Assembly (NCBI RefSeq): GCF_003031675.1
Contig: NZ_PYWX01000019.1
Location: 1-64,000, forward strand
Reading direction: 5' to 3'
DNA: 64,000 bases
Source: Pseudomonas palleroniana
GTDB lineage: Bacteria; Pseudomonadota; Gammaproteobacteria; Pseudomonadales; Pseudomonadaceae
Position numbers and translations under genes: made by a program. Under the pieces are notes generated by a model. That model was not told where the DNA came from, did not search any database, and saw only the letters and a program-made list of their open reading frames with translations. Every line of letters starts with the position of its first letter. Within the stretch, counting starts at the first letter, position 1. Positions 26,832 through 35,253 of this stretch are shown here, one piece after another.

Positions 26832-27305
26832 ATGTCCAATCCAACCATCAAGACCCCGTGCGTCGGCCTGTGCTCCACGGTTTACGGCGATCTCGTGTGC
26901 CGTGGCTGCAAGCGCTTCCACCATGAAGTGGTGCAGTGGAATGGCTATGACGAAGAGGCAAAACGTGCGGTCTGGATGCGGTTGGAGCAGTTGCTGGTGC
27001 AGGTCATGGCCGGCAAGCTGGAAGTGTTCGACCCCAAGACGCTGCGCAGCCAACTGGAGCGGCGCAAGATTCGCTTCGTGCCGCACCAGTCCGAGTATTG
27101 CTGGGCCTACCAGTTGATTGCCCGGGGTGCGCGGGTGATTTCCAACCTGGAGGCTTACGGCATGGTGCTGCTGCCGGAATTCCGCGATTGGACGTTGCCG
27201 CAGCTGCGCGATGCCATTGATCGTGAGTTTTTCATCCTGTCCGAAGCCCACTACCAGCGCTACATCGCCCCGGATTTCCTGAGGGATGAGTCACTACATC
27301 TGTGA
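26832..27305 (+). CDS. DUF1289 domain protein
   Basis: The 157-residue protein has an N-terminal DUF1289 motif with four cysteines (TPCVGLCSTVYGDLVCRGCKRF, residues about 8-29). The spacing suggests a metal or Fe-S site. The helical remainder has no known function. ATG 26832 (MSNPTIKTP) is preferred over the upstream GTG 26820. The stop codon lies inside the first bases of a REPIN. It is divergent from acnB; a functional connection with that Fe-S enzyme is speculative. Confidence 0.85.
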   Translation: MSNPTIKTPCVGLCSTVYGDLVCRGCKRFHHEVVQWNGYDEEAKRAVWMRLEQLLVQVMAGKLEVFDPKTLRSQLERRKIRFVPHQSEYCWAYQLIARGARVISNLEAYGMVLLPEFRDWTLPQLRDAIDREFFILSEAHYQRYIAPDFLRDESLHL

Positions 27306-27388
27306 GAGGGGGCTTGCTCCCGATGGCGCCGGGTCAGTCAGCTCATAGGTAACTGAACCACCGCTATCGGGAGCAAGCCCCCTCCCAC
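27301..27388. repeat. REPIN overlapping the DUF1289 stop codon
   Basis: REP arms gggggcttgctcccgat and atcgggagcaagccccctccca with a spacer different from the 23599 type. The DUF1289 TGA at 27303-27305 replaces part of the outer arm. Confidence 0.85.
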
Positions 27389-27417
27389 CGTTGCACTTGA
27401 TTGACTGGAGGAGCAGG

Positions 27418-28281
27418 TCAGGCTTTGTTGGCCAGTTCTTCCAACTGATCCATCAGGGTGCCGGGCTTGAGCACCAGCACATCGCTTTCCACGGCGTCGA
27501 GTATCACTTCCGCCGTATTGCCGATCAGCGCTCCGGAAATCCCGGTGCGCGCCACGGTGCCGATGATCGTCACCGCCGCTTGCAACTTATGCGCCTCGAA
27601 GGGGATCAGCACATCCGCCGGCCCTTCTTCGATATGCAGGTGGGCGTCGTCCACATCGAACTCGGCCTGAAACGCCTTGCATTGCTCGCGATAACGCGCC
27701 TCGATGGTTTCCTTGAGCTGGAATGTCGGGTCCGCCGCCGACAACATCGGCGACGGATGGGCGCTGATCACATGCAACTGCGCCTTGGCCAGCCTGGCGA
27801 TATCAAAGCCGTGGTCGATGATCGTATCGTGCAGGGCGCGATGCTCGCCGTCGTTATTGCCCACGTCGATGGCGGCCAGAATCACCCGCCCGGCCCACGG
27901 GGTTGCAGTCTTGACCAGCAGCACCGGCGTCGGGCAATAACGCAGCAGCTTCCAGTCGGCCGGGGTGAGCAAGGCCTTTTTCAGCGGGCTGTCGGGGAAA
28001 TGTTGCTTGATCACCAGGCCGCAGCCTTCGGCCTGCTGCACGTCGATGATGGTTTCATGCAGGCTGTCATTCCACGCCTGCTCGGTGGTCACGCTGTACC
28101 CGTCTTCCTGCAAACCGGATTTGAGCAGGCTCAGCAGCGCCGAGTGCTCGTGCTTCTTGTCGCACACCAGTAAGTGCAGGTGCGCGCCGGTGACCCCGGC
28201 GATCAGCTTGGCGCGCTTGAGGGCCAGGCTTTCCGAATGTTCGGGTTCGATGACCACCAAAATGCTGCGGATGGCTTGCAT
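27418..28281 (-). CDS. Tandem universal stress protein (UspE-like)
   Basis: The 287-residue protein has two Usp domains. The N-terminal one is MQAIRSILVVIEPEHSESLALKRAKLIAG. The second starts at about residue 150 with AGRVILAAIDVGNNDGEHRALHDTIIDHG and ends with the nucleotide-loop-like IIGTVARTGISGALIGNTAEVILD. It resembles E. coli UspE: cytoplasmic, stress- or anaerobiosis-related. ATG 28281 is chosen because GGAG lies upstream and the domain starts there; the frame is open to 28317. The first domain lacks an obvious GxxGxxxGS ATP motif. Confidence 0.9.
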   Translation of the reverse strand: MQAIRSILVVIEPEHSESLALKRAKLIAGVTGAHLHLLVCDKKHEHSALLSLLKSGLQEDGYSVTTEQAWNDSLHETIIDVQQAEGCGLVIKQHFPDSPLKKALLTPADWKLLRYCPTPVLLVKTATPWAGRVILAAIDVGNNDGEHRALHDTIIDHGFDIARLAKAQLHVISAHPSPMLSAADPTFQLKETIEARYREQCKAFQAEFDVDDAHLHIEEGPADVLIPFEAHKLQAAVTIIGTVARTGISGALIGNTAEVILDAVESDVLVLKPGTLMDQLEELANKA

Positions 28282-28432
28282 AATCGGGATCTCCAGTAAG
28301 AGGGGGCATGTAACCACTATAGTTGCTGCCCGTCAGGCGGCATGTTGATACACATCAAGGCCCGTGACTGGTGGTCTGCGGCGTGGTCGGTATAATCGGC
28401 GGCCTTTTGTGATCCTTTTGCCCGTGAGCCCG

Positions 28433-29035
28433 ATGAACCTGCCCGAAATCCACGAATTCCTCGGCTGCCGCACCCCCGACGCCTGGGTCCAGGCCGCATT
28501 GGCCGATCAGGAAACCCTGCTGATCGACCACAAGAACTGCGAGTTCAAAGCCGCCAGTACCGCCTTGAGCCTGATCGCCAAGTACCACGGCCATGTGGAC
28601 TTGATCAATATGATGTCGCGCCTGGCCCGCGAAGAGCTGGTGCATCACGAACAAGTCATGCGCCTGATGAAAAAGCGCAAGGTCGAACTGCGCCAACTGC
28701 ACGCCGGCCGTTATGCCTCGGCGTTGCGTAAAGTGGTGCGCAGCCACGAGCCGGTCAAACTGGTGGACACCCTGGTGGTCGGCGCCTTTATCGAAGCGCG
28801 CAGTTGCGAGCGTTTCGAAGCACTGGTGCCGCATTTGGACGAAGAACTCGGCAAGTTCTACTTCGGCTTGCTGAAAAGCGAAGCTCGGCACTTTCAAGGT
28901 TACTTGAAGCTGGCGTACCAGTATGGCGACGCCAAGGATATCGCCCAGGTGATCGAACGGGTGAGGGCGGCCGAGCAGGAACTGATCGAGTCACCCGACG
29001 TCGAGTTCCGCTTTCACAGTGGCGTGCCAGCCTGA
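28433..29035 (+). CDS. miaE: tRNA-(ms2io6A)-hydroxylase
   Basis: The 200-residue diiron monooxygenase hydroxylates the isopentenyl group of ms2i6A37 in tRNAs reading UNN codons. It is a four-helix bundle with ferritin-like ligand motifs: EFKAASTAL early, REELVHHEQVM (EExxH, about residues 69-79), EARSCERFEALV and KSEARHFQGYLKLA (ExxH). ATG 28433 gives the family N-terminus (MNLPEIHEFLG). Its last 45 bases overlap, in convergent orientation, the 3' end of the MFS gene at 28991. Confidence 0.94.
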   Translation: MNLPEIHEFLGCRTPDAWVQAALADQETLLIDHKNCEFKAASTALSLIAKYHGHVDLINMMSRLAREELVHHEQVMRLMKKRKVELRQLHAGRYASALRKVVRSHEPVKLVDTLVVGAFIEARSCERFEALVPHLDEELGKFYFGLLKSEARHFQGYLKLAYQYGDAKDIAQVIERVRAAEQELIESPDVEFRFHSGVPA

Positions 29036-30190
29036 AGCGACCGCCGTGCCGATCAGCGCGGCGACGCCCGCCAACAGCAGGATCACCGTTTGCGTGCCCC
29101 AGGGCGCGGCCAGCAGCGCAATCGCCAGGCCTGCCAAGGGTTGCGCCAGATTGTTGAGCAGTGTGATCACGCCGACTGTCTTGCCGAAATCCTGGACCGG
29201 AATGACCCGCTGACGGGTGCTGCGCAGGTAGACGTTGAACATCTTGTCGAAACCGGTGACCAGCAGAAAGCCCACGGCGTACAGCCATACGCTTGGGCTG
29301 ACGGCCATGATCAGCGCCCCGATGCCGATCATCGAATACGACAGACCGCCCAGTACCCTCAATGGCAGGTCGGCCCGCGCCAGGTAAAACAGAATGCCGA
29401 TCGTCACCAACGCTCCCAATGCTTGCAGCAACGCATACGCATCCTTGCCGGCGGCGAACTGGCCGGTGACCAGCGCCGCCGAGGTGGCGAGCGTCACGCC
29501 GATGATCAGGTTCACGCCCACCGCCAGGGTAATGACCCGCCTTAACTCCACTCGGTTGCGGATATGCCCGAACGCGATGCGCAACGGTTGCAGCCAGATA
29601 TCCGGATGTTGCTCGAAGGTTTGCAGGTCTACCGCGCTGGTGCGCCGCCAGATCCGCATGGCCAGGTCCGCCAGCCAGAACAACCCGGCAACCCCCAGCA
29701 CTACCCAATGCCAGGCCCAGATTTCCAGGAGCAGCGCGGCCGCCAATGGGCCCAGCACCAGGCCGCTCTGGTCGGCGATCTGTGAGTAGGAGAGGGTCTT
29801 GGCGTAGGTGTAGTGTTTGAAAATATGCGGCATCAGCACCTCCCGCGCCATGATGCCCTGGGTGGTCAATACCCCGCACAACGCCGACAGCAGCACGATC
29901 CAGTAGATACCGTCGAATAACGCGTACAGTCCTACTGTGACGGCACAGGCCAGCGCCCGGTAGACCTGGCTGATATGCAGGATGCGCACGGCAGGGAACT
30001 TGTCGCACAGGGCACCGCACACCGGGAAGGCCAGGTAACGCGGCAATGACTCGACAAAAAATGCAAAGCCCGCCCAGGCCACGCTCTGGGTGGTCTGAAA
30101 TACGATCAAGGGCACGATGAACAATAGAATCTGGTCTGCCAGCCGCGACAGGAACAGCGAAACGAAGAACGCCAGGTAATCCTTGCGCAT
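28991..30190 (-). CDS. MFS transporter
   Basis: The 399-residue inner-membrane protein has about 12 predicted segments, beginning MRKDYLAFFVSLFLSRLADQILLFIVPLIVF. The loop 2-3 signature is degenerate (GALCDKFPAVRIL). It resembles the MFS_3/enterobactin-exporter-like group that moves siderophores or drugs outward, but the substrate cannot be read. The gene is convergent with miaE (45-bp overlap) and divergent from the two-component system at 30348, whose promoter region it shares. Confidence 0.88.
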   Translation of the reverse strand: MRKDYLAFFVSLFLSRLADQILLFIVPLIVFQTTQSVAWAGFAFFVESLPRYLAFPVCGALCDKFPAVRILHISQVYRALACAVTVGLYALFDGIYWIVLLSALCGVLTTQGIMAREVLMPHIFKHYTYAKTLSYSQIADQSGLVLGPLAAALLLEIWAWHWVVLGVAGLFWLADLAMRIWRRTSAVDLQTFEQHPDIWLQPLRIAFGHIRNRVELRRVITLAVGVNLIIGVTLATSAALVTGQFAAGKDAYALLQALGALVTIGILFYLARADLPLRVLGGLSYSMIGIGALIMAVSPSVWLYAVGFLLVTGFDKMFNVYLRSTRQRVIPVQDFGKTVGVITLLNNLAQPLAGLAIALLAAPWGTQTVILLLAGVAALIGTAVASGWHATVKAELDVG

Positions 30191-30347
30191 ACAACTCCCT
30201 GTGAATGGCGTTAAAGATTGCAGGCTATTTGTTAAAAACTCTTAAAAGCATGAAGCTTCGTTGGGGCGTCATGGCCAGATGCTTCAGTCAAACAGCTTGC
30301 CACCTATAATGGCTGCACTTCAATCGGCGTTTGTACACTGAGAATTT
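30191..30347 (+). promoter_or_regulatory. Promoter region of the RstAB-like two-component operon
   Basis: Contains GCGTTAAAGA (30208-30217) and a tandem 10-bp repeat GTTAAAAACT-CTTAAAAGCA (30231-30250). Ten-base spacing is typical for OmpR-family regulators. The same GTTAAAGATT motif occurs at 35115-35124 upstream of the serine-hydrolase/mipA operon. Confidence 0.45.
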
Positions 30348-31055
30348 ATGGAAAACCTGGGGCTGGGCAAAGTTCTGCTCGTTGAGGACGATGAAAAACT
30401 GGCGGGGCTGATTGCGCATTTTCTGGCGCAGCACGGTTTCGAGGTGCGGGTGGTGCACCGGGGCGACAAAGCCCTGGCGGCGTTCCTGGACTTCAAGCCG
30501 AAGATCGTCGTGCTCGACCTGATGCTGCCGGGCCAGAGCGGCCTGCATGTGTGTCGTGAGATTCGTAACGTGTCTGACACGCCGATCGTGATCCTCACCG
30601 CCAAGGAAGATGACCTGGACCACATCCTGGGTCTGGAGTCCGGCGCTGATGACTATGTGATCAAGCCGATCAAGCCGCCGGTTTTGCTCGCACGCCTGCG
30701 TGCCCTGCAACGCCGGCAAGTGCCCGAGCCCACCGTTCGCGGCTCCCTCGAATTCGGCCACCTGTCGATTGACCGCAGTTGCCGGGTGGTCAGCCTGGGA
30801 GGGGAAACCATCGACCTGACGACCATGGAGTTCGAATTGCTGTGGTTGCTGGCCAGCAATTCGGGAAAGATTCTCTCGCGCGATGACATCCTCAACCGCA
30901 TGCGCGGTATTGCCTTCGACGGCCTCAACCGCAGCGTCGACGTCTACATCAGTAAATTACGCAGCAAACTCAACGATAACCCCCGTGAACCGGTGTGCAT
31001 CAAGACCATCTGGGGCAAAGGCTACCTGTTCAACCCTTTCGCGTGGGAGGTTTAG
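30348..31055 (+). CDS. OmpR-family response regulator, RstA-like
   Basis: The 235-residue protein has a receiver domain with the acidic pair (LLVEDDE, 11-17), phospho-acceptor D57 (VVLDLMLPG), Thr in ILTAKEDD and K106. A winged-helix DNA-binding domain covers about 135-232 (TTMEFELLWLLASNSGKILSRDDILNRM, then VDVYISKLRSKL). The HILGLESGADDY and KPIKPPVLLARLR stretches resemble RstA. The kinase gene starts on the base after its stop, so the two are translationally linked. Likely targets by shared motif are its own promoter and the serine-hydrolase/mipA operon. Confidence 0.93.
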   Translation: MENLGLGKVLLVEDDEKLAGLIAHFLAQHGFEVRVVHRGDKALAAFLDFKPKIVVLDLMLPGQSGLHVCREIRNVSDTPIVILTAKEDDLDHILGLESGADDYVIKPIKPPVLLARLRALQRRQVPEPTVRGSLEFGHLSIDRSCRVVSLGGETIDLTTMEFELLWLLASNSGKILSRDDILNRMRGIAFDGLNRSVDVYISKLRSKLNDNPREPVCIKTIWGKGYLFNPFAWEV

Positions 31056-32333
31056 ATGCTGCGGCTGTTTCTGCGCCTGTATGTGATCCTGGCGCTGGGT
31101 CTGGCGGGGGCGATCTGGCTGGTCAACTACACCTTCGACGAATTATTGCCGGAAGCTAACGAAGTCTATAACCGCGAAGCTTTGCGCGGCCCGGCTTATG
31201 CATTGGTAGAACAACTGCGGGTGGTGCAAGGGCCAGCGCGCGAAGCTCGGCTGGCCGAGCTGCAACCGCATTACGGCTTGCGTCTGAGGCTGGTCCAGCA
31301 CGATGCATTGGCGTTGAACGAGCGTGAACAACAGCTGCTCAGCGGTGGTCAGCTTGTGGTACGCGGCGACTTCATGGAGTTCATCACCAGCATTGATGGT
31401 GGCCCGCAACTGCTGGAGATCAAGTTGCCGGAAGAGCCCAAGTGGCTGTACTTGTGGGCCTACGGTTTCCTCGGCGTCAGTCTGGCCCTGGTCCTGTATT
31501 TCTGGGTACGCCCGCACTGGCGCGACCTTGAGCACATCCGCTTGGCCGCGCAACGCTTTGGCGACAATGACCTCGGCTCGCGCATCCTGCTGCCGCGCCG
31601 GTCCACCGTGCGCGAACTGGCCGGGCACTTCAACCAGATGGCTGAGCGTATCGAAAGCCTGATCGCCAACCAGCGCGAACTGACCAACGCCGTGTCCCAC
31701 GAGTTGCGTACACCGATTGCGCGTTTATCGTTCGAGCTGGATCAACTCAAGCAACAGGCCGACCCGCGCCAGAGCCGTGAGTTGATCAATGACATGTACG
31801 CCGACCTGGGCGAGTTGGAGGAGATGGTCTCCGAATTGCTCACCTACGCCAGCCTGGAGCGTGGCGCTACGCAGGTCACCCGGGAAAGCATCGAGGCCCA
31901 TAGCTGGCTCGACAGTGTCATCGGCAGCGTGGCCCTCGAAGCGGAAGCGGCCGGTGTGCAGCTGTCGTTGCGTACCTGTGAAGTCGACTTTATCCAGATC
32001 GAACCGCGCTTCATGGCGCGGGCGGTGATCAACCTGCTGCGCAACGCCATCCGTTATGCCGAGCGCCGCGTGGAGGTGTCGCTGGTCAAGTTCGGCACGG
32101 GTTACGAAGTGCGGGTCAGCGATGACGGGCCCGGCGTACCGCTGGAGGGCCGGGCGAAGATCTTCGAACCCTTCATGCGCCTGGATTCCAGCCGCGACCG
32201 CCGCACCGGTGGCTTCGGCCTGGGCCTGGCGTTGGTGCAGCGGGTCAGCCAATGGCATGGCGGCCAGGTCGAAGTGCTGGACTCGGAGTGGGGCGGGGCG
32301 TCGTTTCGGATGACGTGGGCGTATGCCGAGTAG
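31056..32333 (+). CDS. Sensor histidine kinase, RstB-like
   Basis: The 425-residue membrane kinase has TM1 at about 5-25 and a periplasmic sensor of about 105 residues. TM2 is at about 129-148 (WLYLWAYGFLGVSLALVLYFWV), followed by HAMP. A HisKA domain carries H215 in AVSHELRTPIARL. The ATPase domain has an N box (NLLRNAIRYA), G1 (DDGPGVP) and G2 (GGFGLGLALVQR). Partner of the adjacent regulator. The signal is unknown; RstB in enterobacteria responds to acid or low Mg2+ through PhoPQ. Confidence 0.93.
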   Translation: MLRLFLRLYVILALGLAGAIWLVNYTFDELLPEANEVYNREALRGPAYALVEQLRVVQGPAREARLAELQPHYGLRLRLVQHDALALNEREQQLLSGGQLVVRGDFMEFITSIDGGPQLLEIKLPEEPKWLYLWAYGFLGVSLALVLYFWVRPHWRDLEHIRLAAQRFGDNDLGSRILLPRRSTVRELAGHFNQMAERIESLIANQRELTNAVSHELRTPIARLSFELDQLKQQADPRQSRELINDMYADLGELEEMVSELLTYASLERGATQVTRESIEAHSWLDSVIGSVALEAEAAGVQLSLRTCEVDFIQIEPRFMARAVINLLRNAIRYAERRVEVSLVKFGTGYEVRVSDDGPGVPLEGRAKIFEPFMRLDSSRDRRTGGFGLGLALVQRVSQWHGGQVEVLDSEWGGASFRMTWAYAE

Positions 32334-32343
32334 CAGTCTCTAG

Positions 32344-32367
32344 TAGGAGCGAGCAAGCTCGCTCCTG
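32344..32367. repeat. REP hairpin (ggagcgagc type)
   Basis: The palindrome ggagcgagcaagctcgctcc lies 10 bases after the kinase stop and before the convergent mipA. It belongs to the same repeat family as the arms at 57623. Confidence 0.75.
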
Positions 32368-32388
32368 CGTTCTAATTGTATGGTCGGA

Positions 32389-33180
32389 TCAGAAGGTGTA
32401 TTCCACCATCCCCATCACCGACGTCTGCAACCGTCGCTCCACAATCGGGCTCTTGCCCGCCTCATCCGCCAGGTACTGCACGTCCAGCAAGGTCGAGAAC
32501 CGGGTGTTTTCGCTGATCGGCAGGCTCCACGCCAGGTTCATGCCATTGCTGATGTTGCCGGCTCCGGCCTTGTATTCCTTGAAGCGGCTTTGCGCCGCCT
32601 GACCCGTGGTCACGCCGTACCAGGTCTGCAGGTAGTTACGGTCACCAAAATGGCTGCTCAGGGTGGCGTCGACGGAGCCAAAGCGGCCTCTGTAGAGATT
32701 GGTGCCCAGGCTCAACTCCAGGTGGGTGAAGGCCTTGCCGGTATCCTTGTGGTCATTTTCCTTGAGGGCGTGTTCCAGCGTCGCGCCGACAATCACGCCG
32801 CCGAGTTTATAGCTGGCGCTCACCCCCAGTTGCGGGCGTGACTTGATCTCGCCCATGCCTTTGAGGCGTTTGGAGCCGGCATGCAGGGTTTCATTTTTAT
32901 CCTTGCGTGAACCGCTGGCACCGACATACGCGCTGAAGCTTGCCGCGTCGCCTTCGTAGCGCCATCCCAGGCCCTTGCCTGTGTCGAGGAAAATCCCCCA
33001 GGGACTGACAATTTTGCCGCCCAGTTCCGGCCCGGTCCGGCGTTCGTCACTCCCGCTGTAGCGGGGCGCGTTGCTGACGCCGAGCTTGAGGCTGTATTGC
33101 CAGTCTTCGGCAATGGCGCTGTCGGCGGCGGCGAACAGGCATACCGAGGTGAGGGACAGGCAAAGGTGATTCGAGCGCAT
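32389..33180 (-). CDS. mipA: MipA/OmpV-family outer-membrane protein
   Basis: The 263-residue protein has a signal peptide (cleavage after about SAIA, residue 24) and a beta-barrel ending in aromatic VEYTF, the usual C-terminal BAM signal. MipA in E. coli scaffolds MltA and PBP1B. Other OmpV members affect polymyxin or osmotic response. It follows a lipoprotein of the serine beta-lactamase fold by 18 bases (AAGGAAG ribosome site in the gap), so the two form an operon. That operon is convergent with the RstAB-like system. Confidence 0.88.
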   Translation of the reverse strand: MRSNHLCLSLTSVCLFAAADSAIAEDWQYSLKLGVSNAPRYSGSDERRTGPELGGKIVSPWGIFLDTGKGLGWRYEGDAASFSAYVGASGSRKDKNETLHAGSKRLKGMGEIKSRPQLGVSASYKLGGVIVGATLEHALKENDHKDTGKAFTHLELSLGTNLYRGRFGSVDATLSSHFGDRNYLQTWYGVTTGQAAQSRFKEYKAGAGNISNGMNLAWSLPISENTRFSTLLDVQYLADEAGKSPIVERRLQTSVMGMVEYTF

Positions 33181-33198
33181 TGAGGCGTTCTTCCTTGG

Positions 33199-35022
33199 TT
33201 AGAGATTCAGAGGTTTGTGTGGTGCTTGGGTGCGTTTGAAGGAGTAACCCGAAGCGCTGAGGCCATTGACCTGACGGCTGACGGTGTCGCCCAGGCCATA
33301 GCCATTACCGGCCAGTACCGCGTGGGCATTGTCGACGGGCAATAGGATGTAGTCGGTCAGCGGCTCGCCATGCAGTTGGCCGCGCAATACCAGGAAACCT
33401 TCTTCCAGGCGTACGCTGATGCCGCTCAGCGGCGCGTTCGGCTCATGGGTGTTGAGCACGTGATAGGTGCCGATGGTGTCGGCCCAGGCCAGGGGCAGCG
33501 GCGGCGGGTCGACGCGCTCACCGATGGCGATGCGTTGGCCATGGCTGCGGGCAGTGAGCATCTGGCGGCCTTGTACGGTCACCACATCCAGCTGCACGCG
33601 GCCCAATTCGCCGAGATCCTTGAGCCAGAACCCGAGGACTTTTTTCTGTGCGCGCAACCAGCCGTGCTCGTCACGCACCAATTCAAAGTCAAAACCGGCC
33701 AGTTCGCCGGACAGCCGATTTTTATCGTCCTTGAGGCGCAGTACGCCCCAGGCCGTAGCATAAAACCCGGCCAGGCGTTTACGGTCCACGGCCGCCGGCA
33801 CCTGGCGCAGCTTCAACCCGTGGCTGGGGGGCTGGCAGTCGCCGCTGCACACTGGCGTGCCGGTTTGTGCCTGGAGCATCAAGCGCAGCGCGTCGGTGGA
33901 CAGCGACACCACCATGTCCTCGGCATTGCTGTCATTGGCCATGATGATCACCGCCAACTGCTGATCAGGCAGCACGCTCAATTGGGCGGCAAAATCATCG
34001 CCACCGCCGCTGTGCTGATAGGTCCGAATGCCGGGGCCGACCGGCTCATCCCCACAAGGCGCCAGAAACCAGCCCAGGCCCATCTGGCAATCGAAGTCCA
34101 GGGCGTTGCCGGTGTTTTGCTGGGTGAACATCGCCTCGATGGACGCGTTACTCAGCACTTGTCTGCCTTTATAGGTGCCTTGGGCGAACAGCATCTGCAC
34201 GTAGTGGCTGAGGTCTTTCGGGCTGGCCCACAGCCCGGTGGCCGCGAGGTCACGCACCTGTGCATCGGTGCTGGCCTGGCCGTCTTCGTAGCCCATGGCG
34301 CGATAACCCAGCTGTGCGCCGGTACCGACGAAGCTGGACTGGTCCATCGCCAACGGCTTGAGCAGGCTGCTTTGTAGCTGAGCCTCGAAGCTTTTGCCGG
34401 TGCTGCGCTCAATGGCCGCGCCGACCAAGGCGTAGCCGAGGTTGGAATAGGCCACCTGAGAGCCCGGCGGGCTGCTCAGCCACACACCCGACACACGCAT
34501 GGGCATCTGGCCCATCGCATAGGTGCTGCGCAGGTCGCGCAGGTGCTCGCTGGGCAGGCCGGACTGGTGGCTGAGCAAGCGACGCAAGGTGATATCGCGG
34601 TCAGCCGCAGTCTGGTCGGCATGAAAACGCGAACGCACGTAAAACTCGCGCAGGGTTTGCTGGATCGGCGCATCCAGCGCCAGACGCTGCTGCTCCACCA
34701 ATTGCAACGCCGCCGTGGTGGTCAGCAGTTTGGAAATGCCCCCGGCGCGAAACGCCGTGTTACGTGTAACCGGTACGCCGCGCGCCTTGTCCGCCATGCC
34801 GAAGCCACGGGTCCAGAGCAATTCCTGGCCATTGACCAACGCAATCGACAATCCCGCCACGTTATCCCGGGCCATGTCCTGGGGAATTCGGGTTTGCAGG
34901 TAACGGATGATTGCACCGTAATCACCCTTTTGAATCGGCGGCGGAGCAGGGGGTTGCCCATGGCAACCGATACTGCTCAGCAGGCAACCCAGCAAAGGAA
35001 TACTGCGCAATGTGCGAAACAT
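33199..35022 (-). CDS. Serine beta-lactamase-fold lipoprotein lacking the catalytic serine
   Basis: The 607-residue protein from ATG 35022 has a lipobox LSSIGC (C20), so it is a predicted lipoprotein. It has a class C beta-lactamase/esterase domain over residues 40-390 and a C-terminal DUF of about 200 residues. The SxxK motif reads G95-I-S-K (FRAGGISKLL): a GGC codon stands where AGC is expected. The other motifs are intact: Y192-S-N and H337-S-G-G. It is therefore either a pseudoenzyme or uses another residue. It is co-transcribed with mipA, suggesting an envelope or peptidoglycan role. The longer frame starts at a TTG (35055) without a ribosome site. Confidence 0.85.
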   Translation of the reverse strand: MFRTLRSIPLLGCLLSSIGCHGQPPAPPPIQKGDYGAIIRYLQTRIPQDMARDNVAGLSIALVNGQELLWTRGFGMADKARGVPVTRNTAFRAGGISKLLTTTAALQLVEQQRLALDAPIQQTLREFYVRSRFHADQTAADRDITLRRLLSHQSGLPSEHLRDLRSTYAMGQMPMRVSGVWLSSPPGSQVAYSNLGYALVGAAIERSTGKSFEAQLQSSLLKPLAMDQSSFVGTGAQLGYRAMGYEDGQASTDAQVRDLAATGLWASPKDLSHYVQMLFAQGTYKGRQVLSNASIEAMFTQQNTGNALDFDCQMGLGWFLAPCGDEPVGPGIRTYQHSGGGDDFAAQLSVLPDQQLAVIIMANDSNAEDMVVSLSTDALRLMLQAQTGTPVCSGDCQPPSHGLKLRQVPAAVDRKRLAGFYATAWGVLRLKDDKNRLSGELAGFDFELVRDEHGWLRAQKKVLGFWLKDLGELGRVQLDVVTVQGRQMLTARSHGQRIAIGERVDPPPLPLAWADTIGTYHVLNTHEPNAPLSGISVRLEEGFLVLRGQLHGEPLTDYILLPVDNAHAVLAGNGYGLGDTVSRQVNGLSASGYSFKRTQAPHKPLNL

Positions 35023-35253
35023 GAAGAACACCCGAATGGTGGTTTGGATGCTCAAATGCTAGGGCGGTGGCGGCCGATAATCTTTGACAGCTTTGTCGAG
35101 AAACTGTCAAAGACTGTTAAAGATTAGGCACCAGGAAATCTCAAGGCAGAATCAGGGAAGCCCCTTGCTGAAAAAGGGAAGTTTTCCGGCATTTCCAGAG
35201 GATATTCAGACTTTAATCTCAGTGCTCTTGTGAAATCAGGAGCGACACCCGCC
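35023..35253. promoter_or_regulatory. Divergent promoter with tandem OmpR-type sites
   Basis: The tandem 10-bp repeat CTGTCAAAGA-CTGTTAAAGA (35104-35123) has an inverse half-site TCTTTGACAG (35081-35090) 13 bases away. The layout resembles OmpR/RstA-family operators. The site serves the leftward lipoprotein-mipA operon; the rightward effector gene starts at 35254 after AGGAG. Confidence 0.5.
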
